A stretch of 35,441 nucleotides of DNA from positions 1-35,441 of the forward strand of contig JAIORP010000143.1 in assembly GCA_021108075.1 (NCBI GenBank), read 5' to 3'. Every line of letters begins with the position of its first letter. The first letter of the stretch is position 1. This DNA is from Candidatus Omnitrophota bacterium (GTDB lineage: Bacteria; Omnitrophota; Gorgyraeia; Zapsychrales; Zapsychraceae). Positions 17,171-25,112 of the stretch are shown one piece after another. The position numbers and the translations under genes were made by a program. The notes beneath the pieces are model-generated. The model worked only from the letters and a program-made list of their open reading frames with translations, searched no databases and was not told the origin of the DNA.

Positions 17171-18400
17171 ATGGATAAGTTGAATATAAATATAAAAAAG
17201 ATTCGGTCGGATTTTCCGGTCCTCCGTGAAAAAGTCCATGGTCTGCCTCTGGTGTATCTCGATAATGCCGCGACCACACTGAGGCCTCAGGTCGTGGTCG
17301 ATGCTTTAGCGGGTTATTATCTGCGCTATTCCGCTAATATTCATCGGGGTGTGCATGCCTTAAGCGAAAAAGCAACAGCGGAGTATGAAAAATCCAGGCG
17401 CACCGTCAAAGATTTTATCCACGCTTCCTCCACCGCAGAAATAATTTTTACACGGGGAACAACCGAATCCATTAACCTTGTCGCCCAATCATTCTGCCGG
17501 CCATCCTTTAAGCCGGACGATGAAATCGTTGTTACGGCGATGGAGCATCATTCAAATATCGTTCCCTGGCAAATTTTATGTGAGCAGGTGGGGTGTCGTC
17601 TTAAAGTCATTCCCATGAATGATAAAGGCGAGCTTATACTCGAGCGGGTTGATTCTTTTTTGACGGAACGGACACAATTGTTGTCGATCGTCTATTTATC
17701 AAACTCACTGGGAACGATTAACCCCGTACAGGATGTAATCGACAAAGCCCATCAGAAAAATATCCCCGTTTTTGTTGATGCGGCCCAGGCGATGAGCCAT
17801 TGTCCGATTGATGTGCAAACGCTCGATTGCGATTTTCTTGCCTTCTCGGGTCATAAAATTTTCGGGCCTTCAGGTATCGGAGTTCTTTACGGGAAGGAGA
17901 AATGGTTAGAGCAAATGCCTCCTTATCAAGGGGGTGGTGACATGATTTCTTCCGTTACTTTTGAGAAAACAATTTACAATACGCTTCCTTATAAGTTTGA
18001 GGCCGGTACTCCGCATATCGCCGGTGTCATTGGCCTAGGTGCAGCGTTAGAATATGTTCAGTCTGTCGGGCTAGACCTCATAATGAATTATGAAAAAGAT
18101 TTATTAGACTATGGCACAAAGGCTTTGCTCTCAGTTCCAGACTTGAAATTAATCGGAACAGCGTCAAATAAAGCATCGGTTTTGTCCTTTATCCTTCCGC
18201 CGATCCATCCGCATGATATCGGCACCTTGATCGATGAAGAGGGGGTTGCGATCAGGACCGGACATCATTGCACACAGCCTGTTATGAAATTTTTTAAAAT
18301 TCCAGCAACGTCAAGGGCTTCCGTTGCTGTCTATAACACGAAAGAAGAAATAGACCTGTTGGTGCAGGCATTATTCAAAGCGAAAAAGATTTTTGATTAA
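17171..18400 (+). CDS. sufS: cysteine desulfurase SufS
   Basis: PLP-dependent class V aminotransferase-fold enzyme that takes sulfur from L-cysteine to form a persulfide for cluster assembly. In the 409 residues the PLP lysine is K229 in FSGHKIFGPSGIGVLYG, the cofactor-stacking region includes VVTAMEHHSNIVPW, and the aspartate block is PVFVDAAQAMSH. The catalytic cysteine is C367 in RTGHHCTQP, the short-loop sequence typical of group II (SufS) enzymes rather than IscS. Its acceptor should be the SufU encoded next, since no sufE is present. It is tightly linked in the operon (12 nt after sufD). Confidence 0.96.
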   Translation: MDKLNINIKKIRSDFPVLREKVHGLPLVYLDNAATTLRPQVVVDALAGYYLRYSANIHRGVHALSEKATAEYEKSRRTVKDFIHASSTAEIIFTRGTTESINLVAQSFCRPSFKPDDEIVVTAMEHHSNIVPWQILCEQVGCRLKVIPMNDKGELILERVDSFLTERTQLLSIVYLSNSLGTINPVQDVIDKAHQKNIPVFVDAAQAMSHCPIDVQTLDCDFLAFSGHKIFGPSGIGVLYGKEKWLEQMPPYQGGGDMISSVTFEKTIYNTLPYKFEAGTPHIAGVIGLGAALEYVQSVGLDLIMNYEKDLLDYGTKALLSVPDLKLIGTASNKASVLSFILPPIHPHDIGTLIDEEGVAIRTGHHCTQPVMKFFKIPATSRASVAVYNTKEEIDLLVQALFKAKKIFD

Positions 18401-18427
18401 AGTATGGCCCGATGATTCGAGGTAAAT

Positions 18428-18886
18428 ATGTCAAGAGATGGTCGACAAGAATTATATAAACAAGTCATTATTTCTCATAATAAAAAACCTTTTAATTTTA
18501 AGAAGATTGATAATGCCACACACGAAGCGGAAGGTTATAACCCTCTATGTGGAGATCATTTGCACGTCTATTTAATTATTGATCCGCAGGATATCATTCA
18601 GGACCTTTCTTTTGAAGGGGATGGATGCGCCATCTCAAAGGCTTCTGCCTCAATGATGACCAAAACACTCAAAGGGAAAACAGTTGCTGAGGCTAAAGAA
18701 TATTTCGGGCAATTTCATCGCTTGATTATCGGTGAATTAAATCCGGACAATGAGGAACATATTTTAGGTAAGTTGTCTGTCTTCTCCGGGATCTGGCATT
18801 TCCCTTCACGCGTGAAATGCGCCAGTCTGGCATGGCATACCATGAAAGGGGCATTGGATAAGCAGACGTCGATCTCAACGGAATAA
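18428..18886 (+). CDS. sufU: SufU-type sulfur-transfer protein
   Basis: A 152-residue SufU (IscU-like, NifU N-domain) protein. The likely zinc ligands are C41 and D43 (YNPLCGDHLHVYL), C67 (FEGDGCAISKASASM) and C131 (SRVKCASLAW). An insertion between the second and third cysteines (SGIWHFPSRVK) separates SufU from IscU. SufU accepts persulfide sulfur from SufS and passes it to SufBCD, so it replaces SufE here. GAGGT five bases upstream marks the start at 18428. The next gene, moaA, begins only four nt after its stop, so the two are surely co-transcribed. Confidence 0.94.
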   Translation: MSRDGRQELYKQVIISHNKKPFNFKKIDNATHEAEGYNPLCGDHLHVYLIIDPQDIIQDLSFEGDGCAISKASASMMTKTLKGKTVAEAKEYFGQFHRLIIGELNPDNEEHILGKLSVFSGIWHFPSRVKCASLAWHTMKGALDKQTSISTE

Positions 18887-18890
18887 TATT

Positions 18891-19964
18891 ATGACACGCA
18901 TTTCATCTCCCCAACACTCCCCAAGGAGTAAATCTGAGCAACACAATCCACACCGTATCGTTGATCAGTGGCAGAGGCCTTTGCGCGACTTGCGCATTTC
19001 AGTGACAGATCAATGTAATTTTCGATGTCCTTACTGCATGCCGAAATGTCATGAAGGACGGTTTGATTTTGTTTCAGTCCGGGATCGTTTGTCTTATTTC
19101 GAGCTCATTCGTTTGGTCCATATTTTTACACGGATAGGCATAAAAAAGGTTCGTTTGACTGGAGGAGAACCTCTGCTGCGACCGAATCTGACAGCATTTA
19201 TTCGAGCGGTCGCGCGTATCCCTCAGATAAAGGACATTGCTTTGACAACAAATGGTTCATTTCTTAATGAATATGCGGATGACCTGAAAGCGTCAGGATT
19301 GAGCCGCCTGACCATTAGTTTGGATACGCTTGATCAAACACATTTTACACGAATAACCTCGCAAAACGCGACCAGCCTCGAGCACATCATCCGTGGTATC
19401 CAATCCGCAGAGAAGGCCGGTTTCCGCTCGATAAAGATCAATGCCGTTGTTCAAAAAAATGTTAATGATCAGGATGTTTTAGGCCTTGTCCGTTATTTTA
19501 GAAATACAAATCATGTCCTTCGTTTTATTGAGTTCATGGATGTTGGCCGGTTAAACAGCTGGACTGAATCAAGCGTTGTGAAGAATTTATCCATTCTTGA
19601 ACATATTCACCGAATTTATCCATTGGTCCCGTTGGATCCTCACTATAAAGGTGAAGTGGCTCGTCGTTACCGTTTTGTTGATGGATCAGGTGAGATTGGT
19701 TTTATCTCAGCCGTTTCAGATCCGTTTTGTGAGGATTGTCATCGCGTCCGGTTATCGTCGGAGGGCTTTATGTTTCCTTGTCTTTATGCGGCCAAATACT
19801 TAGATCTGAGAGCTCTTTTACGGTCCGGCCAATCTGATCATGACATCCTTAAACAGATCATTTTGTTTTGGCAAAATCGTGATGATCAGTATTCTTTGAT
19901 CCGACAGGACGTTGGTCATCGCTCAGAGTTCAAAAAAAGAGAGATGTATCAAATCGGAGGATAA
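18891..19964 (+). CDS. moaA: GTP 3',8-cyclase (molybdenum cofactor synthesis)
   Basis: Radical-SAM enzyme for the first step of molybdopterin synthesis, turning GTP into 3',8-cyclo-7,8-dihydro-GTP. The SAM-cluster motif is C42-x3-C46-x2-C49 in RISVTDQCNFRCPYCMP. KVRLTGGEPLLRPNL is the GGEP motif. A second [4Fe-4S] site is formed by C280, C283 and C297 (PFCEDCHRVRLSSEGFMFPC). The C-terminus ends in Gly-Gly (YQIGG), the tail needed for catalysis. Length is 357 residues, with about 25 extra residues at the N-terminus. No other moa, mog or moe gene is in the window. Starting four nt after sufU, it forms the tail of the suf operon. Confidence 0.94.
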   Translation: MTRISSPQHSPRSKSEQHNPHRIVDQWQRPLRDLRISVTDQCNFRCPYCMPKCHEGRFDFVSVRDRLSYFELIRLVHIFTRIGIKKVRLTGGEPLLRPNLTAFIRAVARIPQIKDIALTTNGSFLNEYADDLKASGLSRLTISLDTLDQTHFTRITSQNATSLEHIIRGIQSAEKAGFRSIKINAVVQKNVNDQDVLGLVRYFRNTNHVLRFIEFMDVGRLNSWTESSVVKNLSILEHIHRIYPLVPLDPHYKGEVARRYRFVDGSGEIGFISAVSDPFCEDCHRVRLSSEGFMFPCLYAAKYLDLRALLRSGQSDHDILKQIILFWQNRDDQYSLIRQDVGHRSEFKKREMYQIGG

Positions 19965-20075
19965 AAGGTGATGTTTGCGGAAACGTCGCGCTGCTGTAGG
20001 CATCCAAAAATACGGATGGGTATTCTTATCTCCGCCCTCAAGTGGCTTTCACCGAAGACCGAACAGTTCTCATGT

Positions 20076-21023
20076 TTATATTTGATTGACTGAGGATGTT
20101 TTGAACGGTCCTAATAAATGAACTTCAGGTTGCAGGATGATGTTAAATTTGTTTTTGACACTTTGTGCCATGTGTTCTGATAATTGCAGCACGTCTTTTG
20201 CTGTGGCGCTCCCCTGATTGATGATGATGTTCGCGTGTTTTTTGAAAACGACGGCATCCCCGACATGCAAATTTTTCACGCCGGCTTTTTCCAGAAACCA
20301 ACCGGCTGCTTGACGGCGCCCGGCGTTTGAAGAGGGTTCAATGTTTTTAAAAAAACTACCGGCGGACGGCGTAAGATGAAGATCCGGGTGTTTTTGACGG
20401 CGCAGGAACAAAATTTTATCTCTTTGTTTTTGAAGATCCGCAGGGCGGCATGGATTTTTTTTAAACCTGACCCAGAGCGCGACGTCTCCGCTTGTTTTTA
20501 AGGATGACGACCGGTATTGAAAATCAAAGGCGGAAGGCGGGAGGGTTTTTATTTCGCCTTTTTTTGTCTGAACGGTAGCGTCAAATAGGATATCACCAAT
20601 CTGCCGCCCGAAAGCCCCCGCATTCCCGACAATAGCGCCACCGATGGTTCCTGGTATCCCGGATAGAAATGTGGCGTCAAGCGAACCCTGCCGCGCGGTA
20701 TACGCGACAAAGGTATCGAGGTTTTGGCAGGCATCGATACGGATGAGCTGCTGGTCATCTTCGAGGTTGAATGAAGAGGTGGCGTACTTGATGACCAGGC
20801 AGTCTAGCCCGTCATCGGACACCAATATGTTAGAGCCCCAACCCAGGACATAAAAAGGAATTTTGAGATGGTTACAGCCTTCAATCGTTTTGAGCATTTG
20901 ATCGGATGTCTGGGTCCATATCAGCCCTTGAGCCGGGCCGCCGATGCGAAAAGTTGTTAACTTGGACAATGTGGTTTTTTTTTGATAATACAATTGATGC
21001 TGCGCGCAAAATTCTTTGATCAA
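20076..21023 (-). CDS. murB: UDP-N-acetylenolpyruvoylglucosamine reductase
   Basis: FAD enzyme that reduces UDP-GlcNAc-enolpyruvate to UDP-MurNAc in peptidoglycan precursor synthesis. The family blocks are TTFRIGGPAQGLI (about 23-35), VLGWGSNILVSDDG (FAD binding), FLSGIPGTIGGAIVGNAGAFG, R171 in FQYRSSS, the proton-donor S223 in PSAGSFFKNIEP, and E300 in LQPEVHLLG. The layout is that of type II MurB (B. subtilis-like, about 300 residues). The start is a TTG at 21023 with AAGGA six bases upstream, which is otherwise unusual in this window. It is the last gene of the ispH-ferredoxin-murB unit, 13 nt after the ferredoxin, and converges on moaA. Confidence 0.95.
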   Translation of the reverse strand: MIKEFCAQHQLYYQKKTTLSKLTTFRIGGPAQGLIWTQTSDQMLKTIEGCNHLKIPFYVLGWGSNILVSDDGLDCLVIKYATSSFNLEDDQQLIRIDACQNLDTFVAYTARQGSLDATFLSGIPGTIGGAIVGNAGAFGRQIGDILFDATVQTKKGEIKTLPPSAFDFQYRSSSLKTSGDVALWVRFKKNPCRPADLQKQRDKILFLRRQKHPDLHLTPSAGSFFKNIEPSSNAGRRQAAGWFLEKAGVKNLHVGDAVVFKKHANIIINQGSATAKDVLQLSEHMAQSVKNKFNIILQPEVHLLGPFKTSSVNQI

Positions 21024-21036
21024 AATGGGTCCTTTT

Positions 21037-21291
21037 TTAAAATGTGATTTTGACTTCTCCGGATGTGATCTGGCACAAACAGCTCAACCTTTTTTTTGGC
21101 GTGCAACCAAACTCCAGCTCATCGTCCGTTAATGTGTTCAAATTCTCTTCACCTTCAAGGACTTCAATGATGCATGAACCACAAATTCCGCTATTGCAGT
21201 TGAAGGGTACACCGGCTTGTTCACATGTCACGCTAATGGATTCACCGTCGGTTATGTTATGCGGTATGCCGTTGATATATAAAGTAGCCAT
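21037..21291 (-). CDS. plant-type [2Fe-2S] ferredoxin
   Basis: An 84-residue ferredoxin with the cluster motif C32-x4-C37-x2-C40 in FNCNSGICGSC and the fourth ligand at C71 or C73 (RLSCLCQI). The flanking strands and GEENLNTLTDDELEFG match the small plant/XylT-type fold. It is a one-electron carrier. Its place directly behind ispH suggests that it feeds electrons to IspH, and perhaps to IspG, both of which need a ferredoxin or flavodoxin. That link is inference from position. TAGGAG about seven bases upstream of the ATG is a good ribosome-binding site. It is followed by murB after 13 nt. Confidence 0.9.
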   Translation of the reverse strand: MATLYINGIPHNITDGESISVTCEQAGVPFNCNSGICGSCIIEVLEGEENLNTLTDDELEFGCTPKKRLSCLCQITSGEVKITF

Positions 21292-21336
21292 TGATAACTC
21301 CTAATGTCATGATGATTGTTCAAGAATGATTTCCCA

Positions 21337-22257
21337 TTAAATTTTCGGCAACGTAAACGAAACATTCTTTTCTGCTTCACCGCAAAATTTTATTTTTGTG
21401 TCTGGATATGCTTTGGTGATTTTTTTGATGACTTGATCGACGATAATCTGCGGTACAGAGGCCCCGGAGCTCACGCCGATTTTGGTCTTGTTTGTTAGAT
21501 GATTCAAAGTTAATTCATCGGCGTTGTCGATGATCAGGCTTGTGACGCCTTCTTTTTCCCCAATTTCTTTGAGGCGATTACTGTTCGAACTGTTCGGGGA
21601 ACCGCAGATGATAATTATTTCGACGAGACGGGCCAGGGCTTTAACAGCCGATTGTCTGTTTTGTGTGGCGTAACAAATATCCAGAGACGGAGGAGAAATG
21701 AGATTTGGAAAACGTTGCCTCAGTTTGGTAATCATTTCTTTGGTATCGTCAATAGACAATGTTGTCTGAGTGATATAAGCGACCGTTTTATCCGTAGATA
21801 TACTAAGATTTTCCATGTCCTGGATTGTTTCAACAATGTTCAACAAGTCGGGCTTAACGTAACCGGCTGTTCCAATGATTTCTTGATGACCGCGTTTTCC
21901 AATGAGGATGACACTATAACCCGCGTTGGAATACGTGATGCTTTCTTTATGAACCTTTCGGACGAGTGGACAGGTTGCATCAATGATGGTCAGGTTCTTT
22001 GCCTGTGCCTGTGAAACAACCTGAGGTGGAACGCCATGGGCGCTAAAGATGAGAATGCTTTCATCCGGGACATCTTCAATGTGCTCAATAAAAATGACTC
22101 CCCGGGCTTTGAAATTGTTGATCACGTGCGTATTATGCACGATATCATGATAGACATATATAAGATTTTTATATTTTTTAAGGGCTTTCTCAACGATCGA
22201 AATGGCATAAGAGACCCCTGCGCAGAATCCTTGAGTTTTAGCTAAATAAATTTCCAT
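21337..22257 (-). CDS. ispH: 4-hydroxy-3-methylbut-2-enyl diphosphate reductase
   Basis: Last enzyme of the MEP pathway, reducing HMBPP to IPP and DMAPP with a [4Fe-4S] cluster. The cluster cysteines are C12 (TQGFCAGVSYA), C96 (DATCPLVRKVHKE) and C195 (DICYATQNRQSAV). Active-site residues H41 (VHNTHV), H74 (FSAHGVPP), H124 and E126 (GKRGHQEIIG) agree with the E. coli numbering closely, and SNSNRL binds the diphosphate. I start it at the ATG at 22257, seven bases after GAGGAG (22265-22270). The ATG at 22263 is too close to that site, and a TTG at 22272 would overlap it. The gene diverges from ispG across an 88-nt gap. Confidence 0.96.
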   Translation of the reverse strand: MEIYLAKTQGFCAGVSYAISIVEKALKKYKNLIYVYHDIVHNTHVINNFKARGVIFIEHIEDVPDESILIFSAHGVPPQVVSQAQAKNLTIIDATCPLVRKVHKESITYSNAGYSVILIGKRGHQEIIGTAGYVKPDLLNIVETIQDMENLSISTDKTVAYITQTTLSIDDTKEMITKLRQRFPNLISPPSLDICYATQNRQSAVKALARLVEIIIICGSPNSSNSNRLKEIGEKEGVTSLIIDNADELTLNHLTNKTKIGVSSGASVPQIIVDQVIKKITKAYPDTKIKFCGEAEKNVSFTLPKI

Positions 22258-22345
22258 TTGCATTCTCCTCAACCCTCATTAGAATATATAAAGATTACAA
22301 CATTTGATTGAAAAAAGAAATCATTTTTTAGGGTAGGTAGATCAT

Positions 22346-23557
22346 ATGAAAAGAAGAAAGACCCGTCAAGTTAAAATTGGTTCACTCAGCATTGGGAGCA
22401 AATCACCTGTTGTCATTCAAACAATGACAAATACGCCAACGGCGGATCAATCGAGAACGTTTCATCAGGTTGTTGAACTGATTGAATCCGGGGCTGAGGC
22501 GGTCCGCCTCACTGTTAACAGTGAGGCGGCGGCAGTAGCGACCGGAAAAATCATTGGTCAATTACGCCGAGCAGGATACCCGCAACCTATTATCGGGGAC
22601 TTTCACTATAATGGACATGTCCTGCTAAGCCGGTTTCCTGAATGCGCGCAACAGTTGGATAAATACCGGATTAATCCGGGTAATGTTGGCCATGGTTCAG
22701 GCCATCAGGAACACTTTGCTCAGATCATATCGATTGCAAAAAAATGGAACAAACCGGTTCGTATTGGGATTAATGGCGGTTCCTTGGATCAGGACTTGCT
22801 GGCCAAATTGATACAGGCCAACTCGCGCCGGAAGAAGCCGTTGGCCGATAAAGAAGTTTTTTACAAATGCGCGATAGCCAGTGCCCTTGATAGCGCGGCC
22901 TTGGCGCAAAAATACGGCTTGGCTGCCAACAAAATTATTATAAGTATTAAGATGTCAAATGTTCAGGACCTGTTAGCTGTTAATGCGCAGCTAGCCAAAA
23001 AATGTGATTATCCGCTTCATTTGGGTTTGACAGAAGCGGGCAGTGATATTGAAGGGATTATTGCAAGCACATCTGCTCTTGCGATCTTATTGCAGCAGGG
23101 CATCGGTGATACGATTCGGATATCCTTAACCCCGCAGCCTGGTATGCCCAGAACGCGAGAGGTTGAGGTTTGTAAGGTTCTTTTGCAGTCATTGGGTATG
23201 CGGTCGTATTCGCCAACAGTTATTAGTTGTCCCGGGTGTGGACGGACGAGCAGTGATGATTATCAGGACTTGGCCGCTCAAATTAAACAGCATATCAAAA
23301 ATCATTTAAAGCAATGGAAAGAGCGTTATATCGGCATTGAGGGATTAAAGATTGCTGTCATGGGGTGTGTTGTGAATGGCCCGGGAGAAAGCCGGCATGC
23401 AGATATTGGGATTAGCCTGGCAGGTGAAAAGAACGGTAAGATCGGAGCGGTCTACCAGCAAGGTCATTATCTGGTAACCTTAAAAGGCGCTTCGATAAAG
23501 AAGGATTTTTTTAAGCTTTTGGAATCCTTTATCCGGAAAAATTATTCTGCGCGGTAA
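22346..23557 (+). CDS. ispG: 4-hydroxy-3-methylbut-2-en-1-yl diphosphate synthase
   Basis: Penultimate MEP-pathway enzyme: reductive ring opening of MEcPP to HMBPP. The 403 residues comprise a TIM-barrel domain starting VKIGSLSIGSKSPVVIQTMT and a C-terminal cluster domain. Cluster ligands are C295, C298 (SCPGCGRTSSDDY), C341 and E348 (GCVVNGPGESRHADIGIS). It is of the compact bacterial type without the large plant insert, though about 30 residues longer than the E. coli enzyme. It shares an 88-nt divergent control region with ispH, so the two final MEP steps are likely regulated together. GGGTAGGTAG just upstream of the ATG provides the ribosome-binding site. Like IspH it requires two electrons from a ferredoxin or flavodoxin. 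Confidence 0.96.
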   Translation: MKRRKTRQVKIGSLSIGSKSPVVIQTMTNTPTADQSRTFHQVVELIESGAEAVRLTVNSEAAAVATGKIIGQLRRAGYPQPIIGDFHYNGHVLLSRFPECAQQLDKYRINPGNVGHGSGHQEHFAQIISIAKKWNKPVRIGINGGSLDQDLLAKLIQANSRRKKPLADKEVFYKCAIASALDSAALAQKYGLAANKIIISIKMSNVQDLLAVNAQLAKKCDYPLHLGLTEAGSDIEGIIASTSALAILLQQGIGDTIRISLTPQPGMPRTREVEVCKVLLQSLGMRSYSPTVISCPGCGRTSSDDYQDLAAQIKQHIKNHLKQWKERYIGIEGLKIAVMGCVVNGPGESRHADIGISLAGEKNGKIGAVYQQGHYLVTLKGASIKKDFFKLLESFIRKNYSAR

Positions 23558-23827
23558 ATTGTGCTGTACTGATCAACCCTTCGTTTGTTTTTAAGTTTCG
23601 CATTGTCCAACGGGCCAGACAGATGTTATTTGACCTGCCGATTTTGTTTTTACTGACTTTTTTCGCTTTTTATGACCTGCTTGTATTCTTTTTTAGGGAA
23701 TTTGACCTATTCATAGTATTAGTTTATGCTAATTTTAAATATTCTATGTTGATTAACCATGGCTTTTACTGGCGAAGCTGGATCCGCCTCGATGAATCAG
23801 GTCAAAATCATGCGTCTACCAGGATAA

Positions 23828-23856
23828 TTGCCATATTTATAGAAAAGATGTATAAT
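23828..23856 (+). promoter_or_regulatory. promoter of the candidate small RNA
   Basis: TTGCCA (23828-23833, five of six matches) and a perfect TATAAT (23851-23856) lie exactly 17 bp apart on the plus strand. The predicted first base is near 23863. No start codon with a good ribosome-binding site follows, while a strong intrinsic terminator ends at 24097. Confidence 0.65.
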
Positions 23857-23862
23857 TGTATT

Positions 23863-24097
23863 TTCAGGTAAGGATAATTTTGTTTTGCGTTTTTTATTGT
23901 TTGCCGTTAAAATTATATCACCAGGTGATCCATTCATTCTATTTTTTTCATCATGTGAATCGACCCGGGAATGGATGACTTGGCTTAGTTGGTCTTGATC
24001 GTTCAAACTGGCATTTTCATTCATCGCAACTTGACCAACTTTTTTCTTGGCGGAAAAGCAAAGAAGGCAGTGTTCACTCGTGAGCGCTGCCTTTTTT
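23863..24097 (+). ncRNA. candidate structured small RNA, about 235 nt
   Basis: Predicted from the promoter at 23828-23856 and the intrinsic terminator at 24064-24097. Inside are two perfect 8-bp helices. ATCCATTC (23928-23935) pairs with GAATGGAT (23969-23976). AGTTGGTC (23987-23994) pairs with GACCAACT (24033-24040) and is followed at once by a U run (to 24045). The loop of the second can fold further (TTGA/TCAA at about 23995-24006). I do not recognise 6S RNA, tmRNA, RNase P RNA, SRP RNA or a known riboswitch. It could alternatively be a long 3' region of ispG carrying tandem terminators, but the near-consensus internal promoter argues for a separate transcript. Confidence 0.45.
24064..24097 (+). 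terminator. strong intrinsic terminator
   Basis: The arms AAGGCAGTGTTCAC (24064-24077) and GTGAGCGCTGCCTT (24080-24093) pair over their whole length with two G-U wobbles, and six T residues follow at 24092-24097. The T run makes it a plus-strand terminator. Read from the minus strand there is no continuous U run, so it probably does not serve the PHP gene. Confidence 0.85.
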
Positions 24098-24156
24098 GTT
24101 AGGATTGAAGTTTGAATACGTAGATGCAAAGAAATATCAATGATTTGATGGGGACC

Positions 24157-24963
24157 TTATTCTATCGGAAGGGTGTTTTCCACTTTGCGGTTTTTGAATG
24201 TTAAATACTCTGTGTAGCCGACCGATTGGGCCAGTTCAACAGCCTCCGTGTAATTCATCGCCACTTGTTCTGGCGCGTGTGCGTCTGAACCAAAAACAAT
24301 TGGAACATTGTGTTCAGAGTATATTTTTAAATCGTGTTGTGAGGGATAAATTTCTTTGACTTGTTTGCGTAATCCGGACGTGTTAATTTCAATGGCAACC
24401 CCGCATTCTTTAAATACTTCGGCTGTTTTATGAATATCATCTTTGAGGTCCTGTTTGGCGCGGTGTCCGAACTTTTTAATCAGGTCGACATGCCCCATGA
24501 TGTCAAAGAGCCCGGACATGGCGCTTTGACGCAGCAATTCAAAATAGGCCTGATAGACCTCATCAATGTTTTTATCTTCCCATTTCTGGCGTTGGATCGG
24601 ATCATCAAAGCCCCACTTTTTGATATAGTGCACAGACCCATAGACGTAGTCGTAAGGGTACTCATCCAGGATCGCTTTTGTTTTTTCTTCATATCCAGGG
24701 ATGAAGTCGGCTTCAATTCCGCGTTTGATGATGATTTCATTCTTGTACTGACTCCGGGCGTTTTCCATAATGGCATAGTATTCGGGCAAATCTGAGAAAT
24801 CCATAGTCACAGACGGGTCGCGGTGAGAGACAAGCGGGGCGTGATCGGAAAATCCAATTTCCTTTAAGCCCATTTTTAAGGCATGCTCAATATATTCTTT
24901 GGACGATCCTGTCGCATGGTTGCACAGGGTTGTATGTATGTGATAATCAACTAATGGTGTCAT
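24157..24963 (-). CDS. PHP-domain phosphoesterase, histidinol-phosphatase (HisK) type
   Basis: A 268-residue PHP-family metal-dependent phosphoesterase. Motifs in order: H8-x-H10 in VDYHIHTTLCNHA, EIGFSDHAPL, the GIEADFIPGYE segment, the GSVHYI motif, IMGHVDLIKKFG, EINTSGLRK and the C-terminal VFGSDAHAPEQV. These supply the trinuclear metal site. The pattern and length fit HisJ/HisK histidinol-phosphatase, which releases phosphate from L-histidinol phosphate. Without other his genes nearby that substrate is a family-based guess. TAGGAG six bases before the ATG supports the start. The gene diverges from folE across about 150 nt. Confidence 0.85.
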   Translation of the reverse strand: MTPLVDYHIHTTLCNHATGSSKEYIEHALKMGLKEIGFSDHAPLVSHRDPSVTMDFSDLPEYYAIMENARSQYKNEIIIKRGIEADFIPGYEEKTKAILDEYPYDYVYGSVHYIKKWGFDDPIQRQKWEDKNIDEVYQAYFELLRQSAMSGLFDIMGHVDLIKKFGHRAKQDLKDDIHKTAEVFKECGVAIEINTSGLRKQVKEIYPSQHDLKIYSEHNVPIVFGSDAHAPEQVAMNYTEAVELAQSVGYTEYLTFKNRKVENTLPIE

Positions 24964-25057
24964 GAGAACTCCTATAATTATTTGTCTATAAACGGTTATA
25001 TAATTAACACATATTTTTAAAACATACTATATCTTTTTGTGGATTTATACAATGCTT

Positions 25058-25086
25058 TTGACAATGATGGTGGACTGTGATAATAT
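25058..25086 (+). promoter_or_regulatory. near-consensus sigma-70 promoter of folE
   Basis: TTGACA at 25058-25063 and TAATAT at 25081-25086 are 17 bp apart, with TG one base before the -10. The start codon lies 27 nt after the -10, giving a leader of about 20 nt. The hexamers, spacing and extended -10 equal those of the metX promoter. Confidence 0.8.
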
Positions 25087-25112
25087 GCCGAAAAATTAAG
25101 GAGAATGAGTAA

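Larger units (their letters stand above)
23558..24156. other. 599-nt gap with RNA-gene-like signals
   Basis: No protein gene is supported here. A plus-strand ORF of 82 codons at 23623-23871 and a minus-strand ORF of 110 codons at 23797-24129 lack family signatures and good ribosome-binding sites, and the second reads through a hairpin terminator. The region does contain two promoter candidates (TTGACC at 23702-23707 with TATGCT at 23725-23730; TTGCCA with TATAAT at 23828-23856), two long-range helices and a strong intrinsic terminator, described separately. Confidence 0.6.

Noticed and set aside
23623..23871. 82-codon plus-strand ORF with a hydrophobic start
   Set aside because: No ribosome-binding site and no recognised family; it contains two promoter-like elements and looks like AT-rich noise.
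23797..24129. 110-codon ORF on the minus strand downstream of the PHP gene
   Set aside because: It reads through a strong hairpin terminator and shows no family motif or good ribosome-binding site. The plus-strand promoter and terminator explain the region better.
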